DNA from: a virus
DNA: 57,172 bases
IMG/VR virus record: IMGVR_UViG_3300006947_002434
Location: 1-57,172 of that record
Strand: one strand, 5' to 3'
In this document: piece by piece, positions 1 to 7,999 of the stretch
How the letters are laid out: every line of letters begins with the position of its first letter
How positions within the stretch are numbered: the stretch's first letter is position 1
The notes under the pieces: model-generated
Seen by the model: the letters and a program-made list of their open reading frames with translations, nothing else
Told to the model about the DNA's origin: nothing
Database searches by the model: none
Program-made: the position numbers and the translations under genes

Positions 1-55
1 TAAAGCCTCCTAGTTTACTGAGTATCTTTGTTAGTCTATCCCTTTTCTTCTTCAT
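1..55 (-). CDS. Partial small basic protein, cut by window edge
   Basis: An ATG at 53-55 opens a frame that runs off the left edge. The visible N-terminus is highly basic (MKKKRDRLTKILSKLGG). It starts 3 nt after the stop of the 52-aa gene at 59..217, so it is probably the next gene of that operon. Function cannot be judged from 18 residues. Confidence 0.5.
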   Translation of the reverse strand, partial: MKKKRDRLTKILSKLGGF

Positions 56-58
56 ATA

Positions 59-217
59 CTAGCTATTATAGTAGTTATCTACGTTAGTCACCCTATGAAT
101 CACTAGAGATAACCTCTCTATGGTATCTTTAAGGCGAGAAGATGGTCTACTCTCATGTATACCCTCTAGATTTAGAAGGATTGGCATTAGATCTTGGTAC
201 ATTTTGTCTTTATCCAT
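59..217 (-). CDS. Small hypothetical protein (52 aa)
   Basis: A short frame starts MDKDKMYQDL and ends DNYYNS. It is first after the promoter at 312..342, and its leader contains the AAAGGTTAT box found before other early-type genes here. No domain is recognised. The sequence looks helical, mixed-charge and soluble. Support comes from the promoter, the leader box and the tight coupling to the following gene. Confidence 0.6.
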   Translation of the reverse strand: MDKDKMYQDLMPILLNLEGIHESRPSSRLKDTIERLSLVIHRVTNVDNYYNS

Positions 218-311
218 AATTAATAACCTTTATTTAATAAAAAACACTTGTTCAACATTTATAGTTGTGAGAACTTAGTGAGAAAACTGTAACTTACCTC
301 TTATTTATACT

Positions 312-342
312 TAAATATACGAAATATTACGCATATATCCAA
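312..342 (-). promoter_or_regulatory. Promoter AGTTG-N20-TATATTTA
   Basis: Read on the minus strand, TTG of the AGTTG box lies at 342-340, followed by a 20-nt spacer and TATATTTA at 319-312. It continues as AGTATAAA, identical to the promoters at 5755, 7728 and 17991. It faces the small gene at 59..217. Confidence 0.8.
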
Positions 343-955
343 CTAAATCACCGTTTATTTACCCTTTACCCCCTCTTATTCCGGTATCCTTACCTTTATC
401 CTTGGTTAGGTCCATTCATCGTTACCAACTATTCTTATAGTTATTTTAACCTTATTACATTATCCGGAAGGATCCCCTATATTCCTTACATTCTTTTATA
501 CGGTGCCTATATGACCGGGTCCGGATATCACATTTTAAGGTTTGCTATATAGAAAAAAATGAACAGAGGGGCATGCAGGCCTGTATCTACCTATCTTTCT
601 ACCCTACGCTCTACCGTGTATCTTATATACAACCTATATATCTCTCTATATTTATATGTGTATATCTCTATATCAATATATACTTATATCTTACTACATA
701 TACGCTATGGTAATACACATGGTTAAGACCCTCTCTCCATAGGTTTAAATAGTAGCTGCTGCACTAACTACTAGTGTCTTATATCCACTATTAGCCTCAG
801 TCATCCATTCATTAGATACGTTCTTATTTATAGAAGAGATTGATTATATTGGCCTATATTGTAGTAGGTTTTGTTGTGTTAGAGTGGACTATTCATCAAT
901 ATTGCGCGTGGCGACCTTCGGTCGGTGAGAGAGAAACGCCCCCACCCCTCCCTCA
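343..955. other. 613-bp gene-poor region
   Basis: This is the longest stretch without a convincing gene. Minus-strand frames are under about 20 codons. The plus strand is pyrimidine-rich, with pyrimidine runs near 360-540 and TATA/CTCTC tracts near 640-700. The end next to 956 holds the GC-rich repeat copy at 902..947. It could be regulatory or origin-like, but there is no direct sign of that. A plus-strand frame crossing 840..1118 looks like a shadow of the oxygenase gene. Confidence 0.5.
902..947. repeat. GC-rich repeated element, copy 1 (with extra hairpin)
   Basis: Plus strand: TTGCGCGTGG, then a 5-bp hairpin CGACC-TTC-GGTCG, then GAGAGAGAAACGCC and CCCACCC. The same outer parts recur at 46038..46070 without the hairpin. 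GCGT and ACGC at the flanks can pair. It lies directly 3' of the stop codon of the 2OG oxygenase gene and is far richer in GC than its surroundings. Confidence 0.6.
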
Positions 956-1462
956 TCATATTATCGTCCTGCTCACCCCCATCATATCTTTTGTCAACCA
1001 CATTATAAGACATATTCTTTCTCCACTCTCTATCGCTCTAGCCTCATGCATTAGATTAGAAGGAAACATTATACAATTATATTTACTTTTATTTGCCTCT
1101 ATAGACGTATCATTATAATATACTCTTAATTGACCTCCTGTGTATTCTTCTGGAGTACTTAGTTGTATTACTAACGTTTTGAATCTCTCTTGATATTGCT
1201 CTCCGGTGTCTTTATGCTTATCAAACTTATCACCTTCACGATATCTTATTACTTTACAAAAAGAAGGAAGGCTCTTTATTCCTAATGGTTTAAGTTTATC
1301 AAGAAGAAAAGAATCATTTGTTAATGGTATTGTTATATCTTGAGACTTTCTTTTATCATTATAGTTGGTATTAACTACCCTACTATTCTTCCACTCGCCA
1401 CCTCTCTCTATTAGATTTAATATTTCATTATCATCTAATTGTAACTGCCTTTGTATTATCAT
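956..1462 (-). CDS. 2OG-Fe(II) oxygenase (prolyl-4-hydroxylase type)
   Basis: A 168-aa jelly-roll dioxygenase. The metal triad is visible as H83-K-D85 in FDKHKDT and distal H139 in SNLMHEARAI. R149 is in the place of the 2-oxoglutarate-binding basic residue. YTGGQL (about 107-112) matches the GGxL/F strand of P4Hc proteins. Such enzymes hydroxylate or demethylate proteins or nucleic-acid bases; the substrate is not evident. Possible targets include phage DNA bases or host proteins. It is one of three members of the superfamily in the window, alongside 2252..2728 and 20376..21038. Confidence 0.85.
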   Translation of the reverse strand: MIIQRQLQLDDNEILNLIERGGEWKNSRVVNTNYNDKRKSQDITIPLTNDSFLLDKLKPLGIKSLPSFCKVIRYREGDKFDKHKDTGEQYQERFKTLVIQLSTPEEYTGGQLRVYYNDTSIEANKSKYNCIMFPSNLMHEARAIESGERICLIMWLTKDMMGVSRTII

Positions 1463-1505
1463 CTATCAATACGCTTTATCCCTCCCACCTCTTCTCTGTT
1501 CATTG

Positions 1506-1931
1506 TCATAATTTGTATTTTAATCGAAATCTAAAAGTGTTTGAAGTATCCCACCCCACTCGGTACGTATACTCTTTATATGGATAATCAATTGCAATGG
1601 CACCATTCTTATTTGAATTATACCAAAATTCTTTTTGTATCCATAATTTGAATTTAGGAAACGTATATACTAACCTTGGTTCTAATGTAGGTTCGTTCTT
1701 TTCTATCTTATAATGTAAAGGTACACTTAGGTAGAGTTTAGAAGAGTCTTTCCACAGGTTATGTCTATAGGTGAATCTATTTTCTGAGTCATCACTTCTA
1801 TGTCTAAGTTCAAATCCTTTTAAAGTCACAGCGATGTATGACCTATTATTTGTTCTCATTTCGTATCCTACCGATTGTGGCAGTACCGTTTGAGTAACTA
1901 GTATTAATAGTACTATGAGTAAATGTTTCAT
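1506..1931 (-). CDS. Secreted beta-rich protein, outer-membrane-like
   Basis: 141 aa with a clear N-terminal signal peptide (MKHLLIVLLILVTQTVLPQS). The mature part is rich in alternating aromatic/polar strands (for example FRFRLKYKL at the C-terminus), as in small outer-membrane barrels or periplasmic beta proteins. No family is recognised. The start overlaps the stop of the upstream membrane-protein gene by one base (TAATG), so the two are probably co-translated. A role in envelope alteration or exclusion is only a guess. Confidence 0.65.
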   Translation of the reverse strand: MKHLLIVLLILVTQTVLPQSVGYEMRTNNRSYIAVTLKGFELRHRSDDSENRFTYRHNLWKDSSKLYLSVPLHYKIEKNEPTLEPRLVYTFPKFKLWIQKEFWYNSNKNGAIAIDYPYKEYTYRVGWDTSNTFRFRLKYKL

Positions 1932-2245
1932 TATGCTAAATACTGTGATATTAGATATGCTAATTTATAACCAATAAATGCTCCTATTGCTGTCGGTATT
2001 GGAAATAGAATAAACTTAGCCAACGATGTAACATACTTAGGTCGATTAATTACCCTACTAATAAAGAAGAAATGGAATAAGTAACATATTAGTACTGCAA
2101 TATCTATCCTCATCGCTATAAACGGGACAATAACAGCTCCAGTGAACCCAAATATAAAATTATCTCTTATAGCACTATTAACTTCTCCAGGGGTTGCTTC
2201 CCTATACTCTTGTTTAATAGTCTTTTTTATCTGTTTATTACTCAT
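1931..2245 (-). CDS. Small integral membrane protein (104 aa)
   Basis: A charged N-terminus of about 25 residues is followed by two to three hydrophobic segments (about 28-45, 47-62 and 78-100). It has no signal peptide and no recognised family. It is sandwiched in an operon between a 2OG oxygenase and a secreted beta protein and shares TAATG with the latter. It might serve the envelope together with that neighbour. It is not an obvious holin. Confidence 0.6.
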   Translation of the reverse strand: MSNKQIKKTIKQEYREATPGEVNSAIRDNFIFGFTGAVIVPFIAMRIDIAVLICYLFHFFFISRVINRPKYVTSLAKFILFPIPTAIGAFIGYKLAYLISQYLA

Positions 2246-2251
2246 ATTTCT

Positions 2252-2728
2252 TTATATTAGCTTTCTTGCTCTACTAGGATATTGTATCTCGGCTGGTCTA
2301 TCTCCTAATGCGGTAAATGCCCATCTATACCCTACACATGGTCTAATTCTATGATGCTCATTATTATCAAAGTATAGAAGTCCTCCTCTAGTCGGCTTTA
2401 TGGTTAGTCCATTCTCGAACTCTATCTCTCCTCCTAGGTAATCATCATTGAGGTATATTATGTAGTTATATATGTTTCTATGGCCGTGGTAAGTATCTAC
2501 CTGCCCTAAAGATTCATGATTGTATTGAAGTCTTATCTTACTAAACTCTTTATTATTAAAACCTCCATTGTGTATTGTTTTTATGTCTGAGTCAGTTAGT
2601 TCCATCCATCTCATGGCTACTGCTCTATCGCTATGGTGTTGATTGCTTATCGATTGTTTCTCATCCCATAGGTTTAAAATCTCTTTACACTCTTTATCAC
2701 TAAACATATTATGTTGGTAGCTTATCAT
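2252..2728 (-). CDS. 2OG-Fe(II) oxygenase-like protein with HGH in place of HxD
   Basis: 158 aa with the hallmark IIYLNDDYLGGEIEF block (about 90-104) of phage and P4H-type oxygenases, distal H125/H126 and R135. The proximal motif that should read HxD/E reads H81-G-H83. That would give an altered metal-binding set or an inactive protein; some relatives do use HxH-type sites. The start overlaps the stop of the 112-aa gene at 2725..3063 by ATGA. The substrate is unknown. Confidence 0.75.
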   Translation of the reverse strand: MISYQHNMFSDKECKEILNLWDEKQSISNQHHSDRAVAMRWMELTDSDIKTIHNGGFNNKEFSKIRLQYNHESLGQVDTYHGHRNIYNYIIYLNDDYLGGEIEFENGLTIKPTRGGLLYFDNNEHHRIRPCVGYRWAFTALGDRPAEIQYPSRARKLI

Positions 2729-3063
2729 CCTTGGTCACTTAGTTTTTTGTTTCTACTAAATAAGTCTAATAATATCTTAACTTCGCTCTGCTTATAGAAT
2801 CTTATATTAGTATAATCGGAAAACTCCACATACCACCCAGCTCCATCTACATCCGGTAAATCAAATGCATCGCTAGGACAAGTTACAAGCTCTAATGCTT
2901 CTTTATCTACTTGCTCTTGATATCTATTCTCTATTACTACTTCATCTAACGTATGAGCAAAGAAGAAATAAGGAGTGTCTTCAAAGAACCCCTCATTATC
3001 TAATTGCTCTTGATTATACTCTATCTTCTCGAAGCCTAATTGATATAGTTCATTTTGTGTCAT
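2725..3063 (-). CDS. Hypothetical acidic protein (112 aa)
   Basis: No family is recognised. The protein is acidic and aromatic-rich, with no signal peptide or membrane segment. It has 4-nt overlaps on both sides: with the methyltransferase gene upstream and the oxygenase gene downstream. That supports a real translated gene in this operon. Confidence 0.6.
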   Translation of the reverse strand: MTQNELYQLGFEKIEYNQEQLDNEGFFEDTPYFFFAHTLDEVVIENRYQEQVDKEALELVTCPSDAFDLPDVDGAGWYVEFSDYTNIRFYKQSEVKILLDLFSRNKKLSDQG

Positions 3064-3692
3064 TCCTTTACAATCTTAAATGAATAGAATATCCACGGCT
3101 TACCGTTATCATCTCTCCTACTATGGTCTATATTCTGTACTTCTAAATATAGGGGTGTATCATCTGGAAAGAATTCCATGAGAGCTTTATCAACTCCAAA
3201 CTTCTTTTTTTGATCAAATATAGATAAGTCATCTCCCATTAGTATACCACCCTTCTTAAGTTTAGGCCAGTATGCTTTTAGATCTCTCATTACACCTTCA
3301 TAGGTATGGTCTCCATCTATATATATCCAATCCTTACTCTCATCGTCTAACGTTGTAGATCCTTGGACTGAGTCAGCTTTAGTAACAGTTATATTTTTAC
3401 CAGCAGACCATTCTAATACTTTTTCATATTGTGTTGTAGTCTTCTCCTTAGTACCAAAGTAGTAGTACTTCAAGTCTTGAGAGTCCCAATGGTCAATCAA
3501 AGTAAGATGTTTTGGTTTAGCAAACTCATATAAGTATGATGCATGTTTACCTCCGGCAACTCCAACCTCTACTCCAACAGTGTTGACTGGAATGTTATCT
3601 TTGATGAATTGTTGTCTGGGTTCTCCTCTGTTTAGGTCCTTGAGTGGTGAGTAGAAACTGTATAGTATGTCTCTGTAATTAATTAACCTCAT
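3060..3692 (-). CDS. Class I SAM methyltransferase (Methyltransf_24-like)
   Basis: 210 aa. Motif I is GVEVGVAGGKHASYLYEF, followed by an acidic strand end (LTLIDHW), then YIDGDHTYEGVMRDL, typical of the Methyltransf_24/TylF-like group often encoded beside glycosyltransferases. KGGILMGDD matches the motif after that. It probably methylates a sugar or small molecule, using SAM that the phage MetK at 48922 could supply. ATGA overlaps join it to both neighbours. Confidence 0.85.
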   Translation of the reverse strand: MRLINYRDILYSFYSPLKDLNRGEPRQQFIKDNIPVNTVGVEVGVAGGKHASYLYEFAKPKHLTLIDHWDSQDLKYYYFGTKEKTTTQYEKVLEWSAGKNITVTKADSVQGSTTLDDESKDWIYIDGDHTYEGVMRDLKAYWPKLKKGGILMGDDLSIFDQKKKFGVDKALMEFFPDDTPLYLEVQNIDHSRRDDNGKPWIFYSFKIVKE

Positions 3693-3871
3693 TTTACAAC
3701 TAATAAGTTACCTCGGCTTTTTATTAAGCCTCGTAGTTCTATAATATACATATCATCACTGAATTGGTTTTCTAATTGATCAACGAATTTAATGGCTGAA
3801 AGTATATGGTCGTAATTAGTACAACTCTCCACCACTTTTAATGCTTTGGTATAAATCTCTAGTTCTTTCAT
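3689..3871 (-). CDS. Small hypothetical protein (60 aa)
   Basis: A soluble, helical-looking protein without a recognised domain. The start shares one base (TAATG) with the stop of the methyltransferase-operon partner, and neighbours overlap at both ends, indicating translational coupling. No function is inferred. Confidence 0.55.
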   Translation of the reverse strand: MKELEIYTKALKVVESCTNYDHILSAIKFVDQLENQFSDDMYIIELRGLIKSRGNLLVVK

Positions 3872-4092
3872 TATTTAGTAATTGAATATATCTTATGTTT
3901 CTTTTTCCACTTCTTTATAAATACAGCTCCCATTCCCATCTCTAAAATCTCTACTCCTCTAGGAATATGATTTGTTCTCTCATTGTTAACCTTATCTATA
4001 TGAGTTCCTTTAAATACTTTCATTTGCTTCTTAGCATTGGCTCTAGCAGATAGTTTGTATACTACTACTACTGGAAGGTTTGGTTGTATCAT
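3871..4092 (-). CDS. Small basic hypothetical protein (73 aa)
   Basis: A lysine-rich protein with a beta-rich centre (GVEILEMGMGAVFIKKW), no recognised family and no membrane segment. It overlaps the small membrane-protein gene at 4089..4226 by ATGA. Confidence 0.6.
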   Translation of the reverse strand: MIQPNLPVVVVYKLSARANAKKQMKVFKGTHIDKVNNERTNHIPRGVEILEMGMGAVFIKKWKKKHKIYSITK

Positions 4093-4226
4093 ATATTTGA
4101 TTCAATGATTAAAGCGATTACACATATAACCAACCCTATAATAGACCAAAAGGCTATTTTATAGTTACTCTCTAATTGCTCTGGTGATCTCCCTTGTGTG
4201 CTTCTGTACTGTCTTTGTTTTTTCAT
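4089..4226 (-). CDS. Small single-pass membrane protein (45 aa)
   Basis: The frame reads MKKQRQYRSTQGRSPEQLES, then one transmembrane segment of about 20 residues (IAFWSIIGLVICVIALII). It overlaps the next gene by ATGA. Basic N-terminus plus C-terminal anchor suggests an N-in single-pass protein. Function unknown. Confidence 0.6.
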   Translation of the reverse strand: MKKQRQYRSTQGRSPEQLESNYKIAFWSIIGLVICVIALIIESNI

Positions 4227-4247
4227 ATCTTATTTGAATTTACCAAA

Positions 4248-4451
4248 TTATTTTTGATTTATTATTTCCACGTCAGTCCAAGCTGCTAAATGTACTACTT
4301 CACCACTATCTCTAGTACAGTAACTATACATCCCATCTACACTTCTAAAATTTAACTCTTCACCTTCTGTGATTTGAGGTGCACCTGGTGGTACTTTATC
4401 CTCTACTATTACTTTAATTCTACTATTCCTTGGTACGTTATATAATTTCAT
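4248..4451 (-). CDS. Small hypothetical protein (67 aa)
   Basis: A beta-rich small protein starting MKLYNVPRNSRIKVIVED, reminiscent of phage proteins with an SH3-like fold, but not assignable. It lies 21 nt from the small membrane-protein gene and 19 nt from the 168-aa gene. Confidence 0.55.
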   Translation of the reverse strand: MKLYNVPRNSRIKVIVEDKVPPGAPQITEGEELNFRSVDGMYSYCTRDSGEVVHLAAWTDVEIINQK

Positions 4452-4470
4452 TATTGATTATTTATTTATT

Positions 4471-4977
4471 TTATTTATAAAATCTAGTTTTCTTACCATA
4501 CTTATCTTCTATTTCATAGTAGAAGTCTATAAGGTCTTTAGCTGAAGTATTATCTACTTCTTTTACGTAATCTTCTTTAGTCATTCTAAACTCATAGATG
4601 AATAACCTCTTAACATCTGCTAACTTACTGGCTTCATCTTTAGTAAAGTCTTCAAGTAATTTCTTCTTACGAGCTCTATCTATACTCGTCTCATTATGAT
4701 ACTTACCATGATCGAAGTTTCCTATTACAGTATGATTCTCTCTCCATTTCTTATTCATCGTATGATGAACTAACTCTACTTCTAGTAGATAAGGTCCTTG
4801 CTCGAAGTCTCCATTTATAATTCTATCTCTAAAAGAAGATGTACTCCCTAGAGGTTGATTCTTTAAACAATAACTTCTCCACCAGAAGAATCTATTATAA
4901 CTCATCTTATTATAAGTCTTTCTAAGCCTTCTACCTATAGTTGCTTCTGAGTATTTAGGTTCAAATGGTTGCTGCAT
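4471..4977 (-). CDS. Hypothetical protein (168 aa), basic and aromatic
   Basis: No family is recognised. There is a basic N-terminal region with an aromatic cluster (RFFWWRSY, about 29-36) and a charged helical C-terminal half. No signal peptide is seen. It is directly followed in the operon by the 67-aa gene and preceded by a 77-aa gene one base away. Confidence 0.6.
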   Translation of the reverse strand: MQQPFEPKYSEATIGRRLRKTYNKMSYNRFFWWRSYCLKNQPLGSTSSFRDRIINGDFEQGPYLLEVELVHHTMNKKWRENHTVIGNFDHGKYHNETSIDRARKKKLLEDFTKDEASKLADVKRLFIYEFRMTKEDYVKEVDNTSAKDLIDFYYEIEDKYGKKTRFYK

Positions 4978-4978
4978 A

Positions 4979-5212
4979 TTAAAACGGTAAAGGTTTATCT
5001 ATCGATTTATCTCTCGGCTTACTAATATCCTCTAACTTTTTATAAGACATACTAGCAAAAGGTTGAGATCCTATCTCTTTAACTGCAGAATCTTGCACAT
5101 TAATTATAGCATTTATCTTATCGTTAGCATTATGAGCTCTTCTACGAGCCATATAATCATTAGGAGCATATACGTATGCTTCAAACGTAACTACATATCT
5201 ATTATCTTTCAT
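4979..5212 (-). CDS. Small hypothetical protein (77 aa)
   Basis: The first half resembles the short phage modules that start with a beta strand followed by YAPNDYMARRRAH. No firm assignment is possible. It sits between the papain-like protein gene and the 168-aa gene with 1-nt gaps, so it belongs to the operon driven from 5755..5785. Confidence 0.55.
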   Translation of the reverse strand: MKDNRYVVTFEAYVYAPNDYMARRRAHNANDKINAIINVQDSAVKEIGSQPFASMSYKKLEDISKPRDKSIDKPLPF

Positions 5213-5213
5213 A

Positions 5214-5729
5214 TTAAAATAATTTTAATTGTTCTACAGGAGGGTTTTGAGACATATTATTTATCTTAAAAGCACTCGTTACTTTCCTAGTAGGTCTAAA
5301 CTCCTCACCTATGTTATCAATTAACACACCATCCTTAACAGTAAATGCATGCTTGCTAACTCCTAAGATGAATGTACCATTAGGGTTATCTTTAATAAAA
5401 GATTTAACAGTCTTCTGACGTCTAATGATATCACCGTGAAGTTTATATCTATTAGTTACTCTTTCATTACTAAGTACTTGAAAAGCAAACATCTTATCGT
5501 CTAATTCCATACCATTTTTTGCAATACTATCTAACTTAGTAGAATTAAATATTACTCCTTTCTTATTTATACGTCCAAATACTTCTTTAGAGTAAGTATG
5601 AGCAGTATCATAATGAACATCTGTAGCAGCTGCAAGAGCTCTTACGAAACAATCATTCTTTTCACTTGAAGCTATTTTTGAATCTGTATAGCCTTTAACA
5701 GTACTGGTTGAATTTTTGTAATTTGTCAT
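5214..5729 (-). CDS. Papain-fold (NlpC/C39-like) phage cysteine protein
   Basis: 171 aa. NDCFVRALAAAT (C27 at the start of a helix), GVSKHAFTVKDG (H127) and LIDN (D138) match the Cys-His-Asp layout of papain-fold peptidases and transglutaminase-like proteins seen in many phages. It could act as a protease or amidase; the target is unknown. It is the first gene after the promoter at 5755..5785, with the AAAGG box right before GTTATG, so it is likely expressed early and strongly. Confidence 0.7.
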   Translation of the reverse strand: MTNYKNSTSTVKGYTDSKIASSEKNDCFVRALAAATDVHYDTAHTYSKEVFGRINKKGVIFNSTKLDSIAKNGMELDDKMFAFQVLSNERVTNRYKLHGDIIRRQKTVKSFIKDNPNGTFILGVSKHAFTVKDGVLIDNIGEEFRPTRKVTSAFKINNMSQNPPVEQLKLF

Positions 5730-5754
5730 AACCTTTATTATTTATATTTATACT

Positions 5755-5785
5755 TAAATATACGAACTTTCCGGCATATAAGCAA
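5755..5785 (-). promoter_or_regulatory. Promoter AGTTG-N20-TATATTTA
   Basis: TTG at 5785-5783, 20-nt spacer, TATATTTA at 5762-5755, continuing AGTATAAATATAAA. The AAAGGTTATG leader follows and the papain-like gene starts at 5729. Confidence 0.85.
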
Positions 5786-5808
5786 CTATTTCCACAGTTA
5801 TTTCTAGG

Positions 5809-5988
5809 TTAGTCTGCCGTACCAAACTCTATTATAACAGTCACAAAGCCTAGCATTAAATGTACTGTTGTGTATGTATATTCTTTATTATCTGGGATGA
5901 TGTGCCATCCTATCATAAAACCTTCGTGAGGCCATTTGAAATTTAAAGATACTTCCCAAAAACTATTATCATCAAAATTTAAATTCAT
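5809..5988 (-). CDS. Small hypothetical protein (59 aa)
   Basis: The frame starts MNLNFDDNSFWEVSLNF and ends VIIEFGTAD, with a beta-rich, aromatic composition. The ATG overlaps the TGA of the SWIM-finger gene by ATGA, which fixes the start. The promoter of the next operon lies just beyond its stop. No family recognised. Confidence 0.6.
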   Translation of the reverse strand: MNLNFDDNSFWEVSLNFKWPHEGFMIGWHIIPDNKEYTYTTVHLMLGFVTVIIEFGTAD

Positions 5989-6311
5989 GCTTCCTTCTTT
6001 TTTATTACTGATTTAATATGTTTACAATTCTTATGAGAGATATAGCCCCAACAGCTACAACTTAGCTCTCCTCTAATATTATACCTAACGATATATTCTT
6101 CACCAGATCTCTCTGAAATAAATTTCCAGCTCTCTTCTTTCTTCTCTTCAAACAACTCTTCAAATGGTTTCTTTTCCATGATTAAGTCTTCAAATGTTGT
6201 ACTCTCTTCCACAACTGTCCAAGATGGAACGTGATACCGTACGCCGGAAAGAGTGGTTATGAATCCTCCTAAGCCGACGTTTGATGTTGGTATCTTATAA
6301 GTATTACTCAA
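5985..6311 (-). CDS. SWIM zinc-finger protein
   Basis: 108 aa ending in a SWIM signature: C85-S-C87, then C96-K-H98 (CxCx8CxH). SWIM fingers bind zinc and mediate nucleic-acid or protein contacts. The N-terminal part (strand-rich, then an EEL/EEKKEE acidic helix) has no recognised domain. It overlaps the 298-aa gene upstream by 8 nt and the 59-aa gene downstream by ATGA, so the three form one unit. Confidence 0.75.
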   Translation of the reverse strand: MSNTYKIPTSNVGLGGFITTLSGVRYHVPSWTVVEESTTFEDLIMEKKPFEELFEEKKEESWKFISERSGEEYIVRYNIRGELSCSCWGYISHKNCKHIKSVIKKKEA

Positions 6312-7200
6312 CAGTCCAAGTTATATCTGGATAAGTAATGAAAGATTCAAATAGTTTTTCAACTCTAACATTCTTTAATTGTTGATCTAAAGTACCGGGA
6401 ACGAAAGTCAGTAGTTTATCATCCCATATGTTATGTACACAGGTTACATCTAAGTCAACTGATTTACCTGAGTAGGATGTTCTGGTTATCTTTGCTTTTA
6501 TAATAGACTTAACAAACCAGTCAAATCTTACCTGTACTTCAGCTTTAGTATCTGAATTAATTGTTAATCCTTTTTTAAGATCTTTTATTAGGGATTGTTG
6601 TTTATGTTCTTTTCTATCTTTTTTTACAATATCAAGAGATCTATCTAGGTCATGCATCAATTCAAATGGAGTGGCAATTAGTTCAGTATACTCATTGTAG
6701 ATCTGATTAATCTCTGCTAATATGTCATCTCGAAAATCTTGAATTACCATAGCTACTTGTCCTAGAATCTGGTATCTTCCTAATTGTAAGTCAGAGAGAT
6801 GATCACTTGATGAATGAGAACTTAAACCAACTGCTGAGTATTCATACTTATTTTGAGAAACACTGTCACTAAATGAACCATATTTTTGTTTTAATTCAAT
6901 AGTTCCTAATCTCTCTTTTATAAAGAAAGTCTTTTCTATATACTCATCTTGATCTTTGTCGTATTTTTCTCTAGTAACTGATTCGCCATCACAGCTGAAT
7001 TCAATATAGTTAGCACTTGAATCTTCAAACCTAAAGTTAGGTAAGTCAGTTTCTACGCCACCGAAGTATTTTACTACAGTACTATTAATTTTAAGATCTC
7101 TTTCTATTTCTAATTGTGTTTTGGTAGATCTTGCTTCACTAATTTCTTTTGTTAAAGATTCTTCTTTCTCTTTAAACATTTCAAACATTGAATTTTTCAT
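6304..7200 (-). CDS. Hypothetical coiled-coil protein (298 aa)
   Basis: No family is recognised. Residues 1-40 form a charged coiled coil and 150-210 look helical. The C-terminal 80 residues are beta-rich. The AAAGG box sits directly before its GTTATG start. As partner of the SWIM protein in a three-gene unit, it may act in an early nucleic-acid-related step, but that is only context. Confidence 0.65.
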   Translation of the reverse strand: MKNSMFEMFKEKEESLTKEISEARSTKTQLEIERDLKINSTVVKYFGGVETDLPNFRFEDSSANYIEFSCDGESVTREKYDKDQDEYIEKTFFIKERLGTIELKQKYGSFSDSVSQNKYEYSAVGLSSHSSSDHLSDLQLGRYQILGQVAMVIQDFRDDILAEINQIYNEYTELIATPFELMHDLDRSLDIVKKDRKEHKQQSLIKDLKKGLTINSDTKAEVQVRFDWFVKSIIKAKITRTSYSGKSVDLDVTCVHNIWDDKLLTFVPGTLDQQLKNVRVEKLFESFITYPDITWTVE

Positions 7201-7251
7201 AACCTTTATTTGTTTTTAATTATCTTATAGTTATCTTTAAGAGAGTTGGAA

Positions 7252-7485
7252 CTAAGCATGAGTGGCATATTGTTCTAAGTTCCACTTAATAAGATCGTCT
7301 AAGTCGTACGAATCAGGACTCTCTCCTTCTATATCAAAGAGTATACTGTCAGCTATTGCTTCCAAGTCTCCTTCTTCTTTTAGTTCGATTGATTGGCCGT
7401 TTAGTTTATGTAGCAGTAATAAATCTGCTATCTCAATCATTATGTCTTGTTTAAATTTTGTTGATGTTCTCTGTAATTTTTTCAT
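7252..7485 (-). CDS. Small hypothetical protein (77 aa)
   Basis: Basic N-terminus, then an acidic helical stretch (LLLLHKLNGQSIELKEEG). No family recognised. The leader has the AAAGGTTATG box. Confidence 0.55.
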   Translation of the reverse strand: MKKLQRTSTKFKQDIMIEIADLLLLHKLNGQSIELKEEGDLEAIADSILFDIEGESPDSYDLDDLIKWNLEQYATHA

Positions 7486-7503
7486 AACCTTTATTTTTTA
7501 ATA

Positions 7504-7698
7504 TTAAATATAATCGTATTGTGATGCTTCTAAATCGTAATGTTCGTGCTCCATATCTGATTCCCAATCCATTTCAACCTTATTGTCTACAACGACAGTA
7601 TAGGTATTTGTAACTAGATCTAACATGTCACCACATTCTCTATCTGTGATTAACCCATTTGCATACCCTTCAAATAACTCTTTTATAACTATATCCAT
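7504..7698 (-). CDS. Small acidic hypothetical protein (64 aa)
   Basis: A strongly acidic protein with a C-terminal DMEHEHYDLEASQYDY tail. It follows the promoter at 7728..7758 and carries AAAGGTTATG at its start. Small acidic early phage proteins are often inhibitors or DNA mimics, but nothing here shows that directly. Confidence 0.6.
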   Translation of the reverse strand: MDIVIKELFEGYANGLITDRECGDMLDLVTNTYTVVVDNKVEMDWESDMEHEHYDLEASQYDYI

Positions 7699-7727
7699 AA
7701 CCTTTATTGTTTATTAACTATTATACT

Positions 7728-7758
7728 TAAATATACGAAGAATAACGCAGGGAGGCAA
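7728..7758 (-). promoter_or_regulatory. Promoter AGTTG-N20-TATATTTA
   Basis: TTG at 7758-7756, 20-nt spacer, TATATTTA at 7735-7728, continuing AGTATAATAG. It drives the acidic 64-aa gene at 7504..7698. Confidence 0.85.
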
Positions 7759-7780
7759 CTATTCCCCTAGTTATTTTTAA

Positions 7781-7999
7781 TTATTTTAATGAAGACTGGA
7801 GAGTGTTAGAAGATTCAAATATAAAATGAACTACATTTTCTATGTCTACTTCTTCAGGGCTATCGCATTCACTAAAATATTCTTTAGTTTCCAGTATTAG
7901 TAACTCAATTTGACCTGGAGTTAACCAGTCAACTATATTTTGTTTTAAGATGTCTTTAACCTCATCTCTAATCCATGTATTGAAATTTATATTCCTCAT
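7781..7999 (-). CDS. Small hypothetical protein (72 aa)
   Basis: An acidic, helical protein (MRNINFNTWIRDEVKDIL at the N-terminus). It overlaps the upstream 64-aa gene by ATGA and shares its promoter at 8219..8249. No family recognised. Its length and charge resemble the other small early-type products here. Confidence 0.55.
   Translation of the reverse strand: MRNINFNTWIRDEVKDILKQNIVDWLTPGQIELLILETKEYFSECDSPEEVDIENVVHFIFESSNTLQSSLK

Noticed and set aside
840-1118. Plus-strand frame of 92 codons
   Set aside because: It runs antisense to the oxygenase gene and through the repeat. Its hydrophobic look comes from antisense composition. No promoter or terminator.
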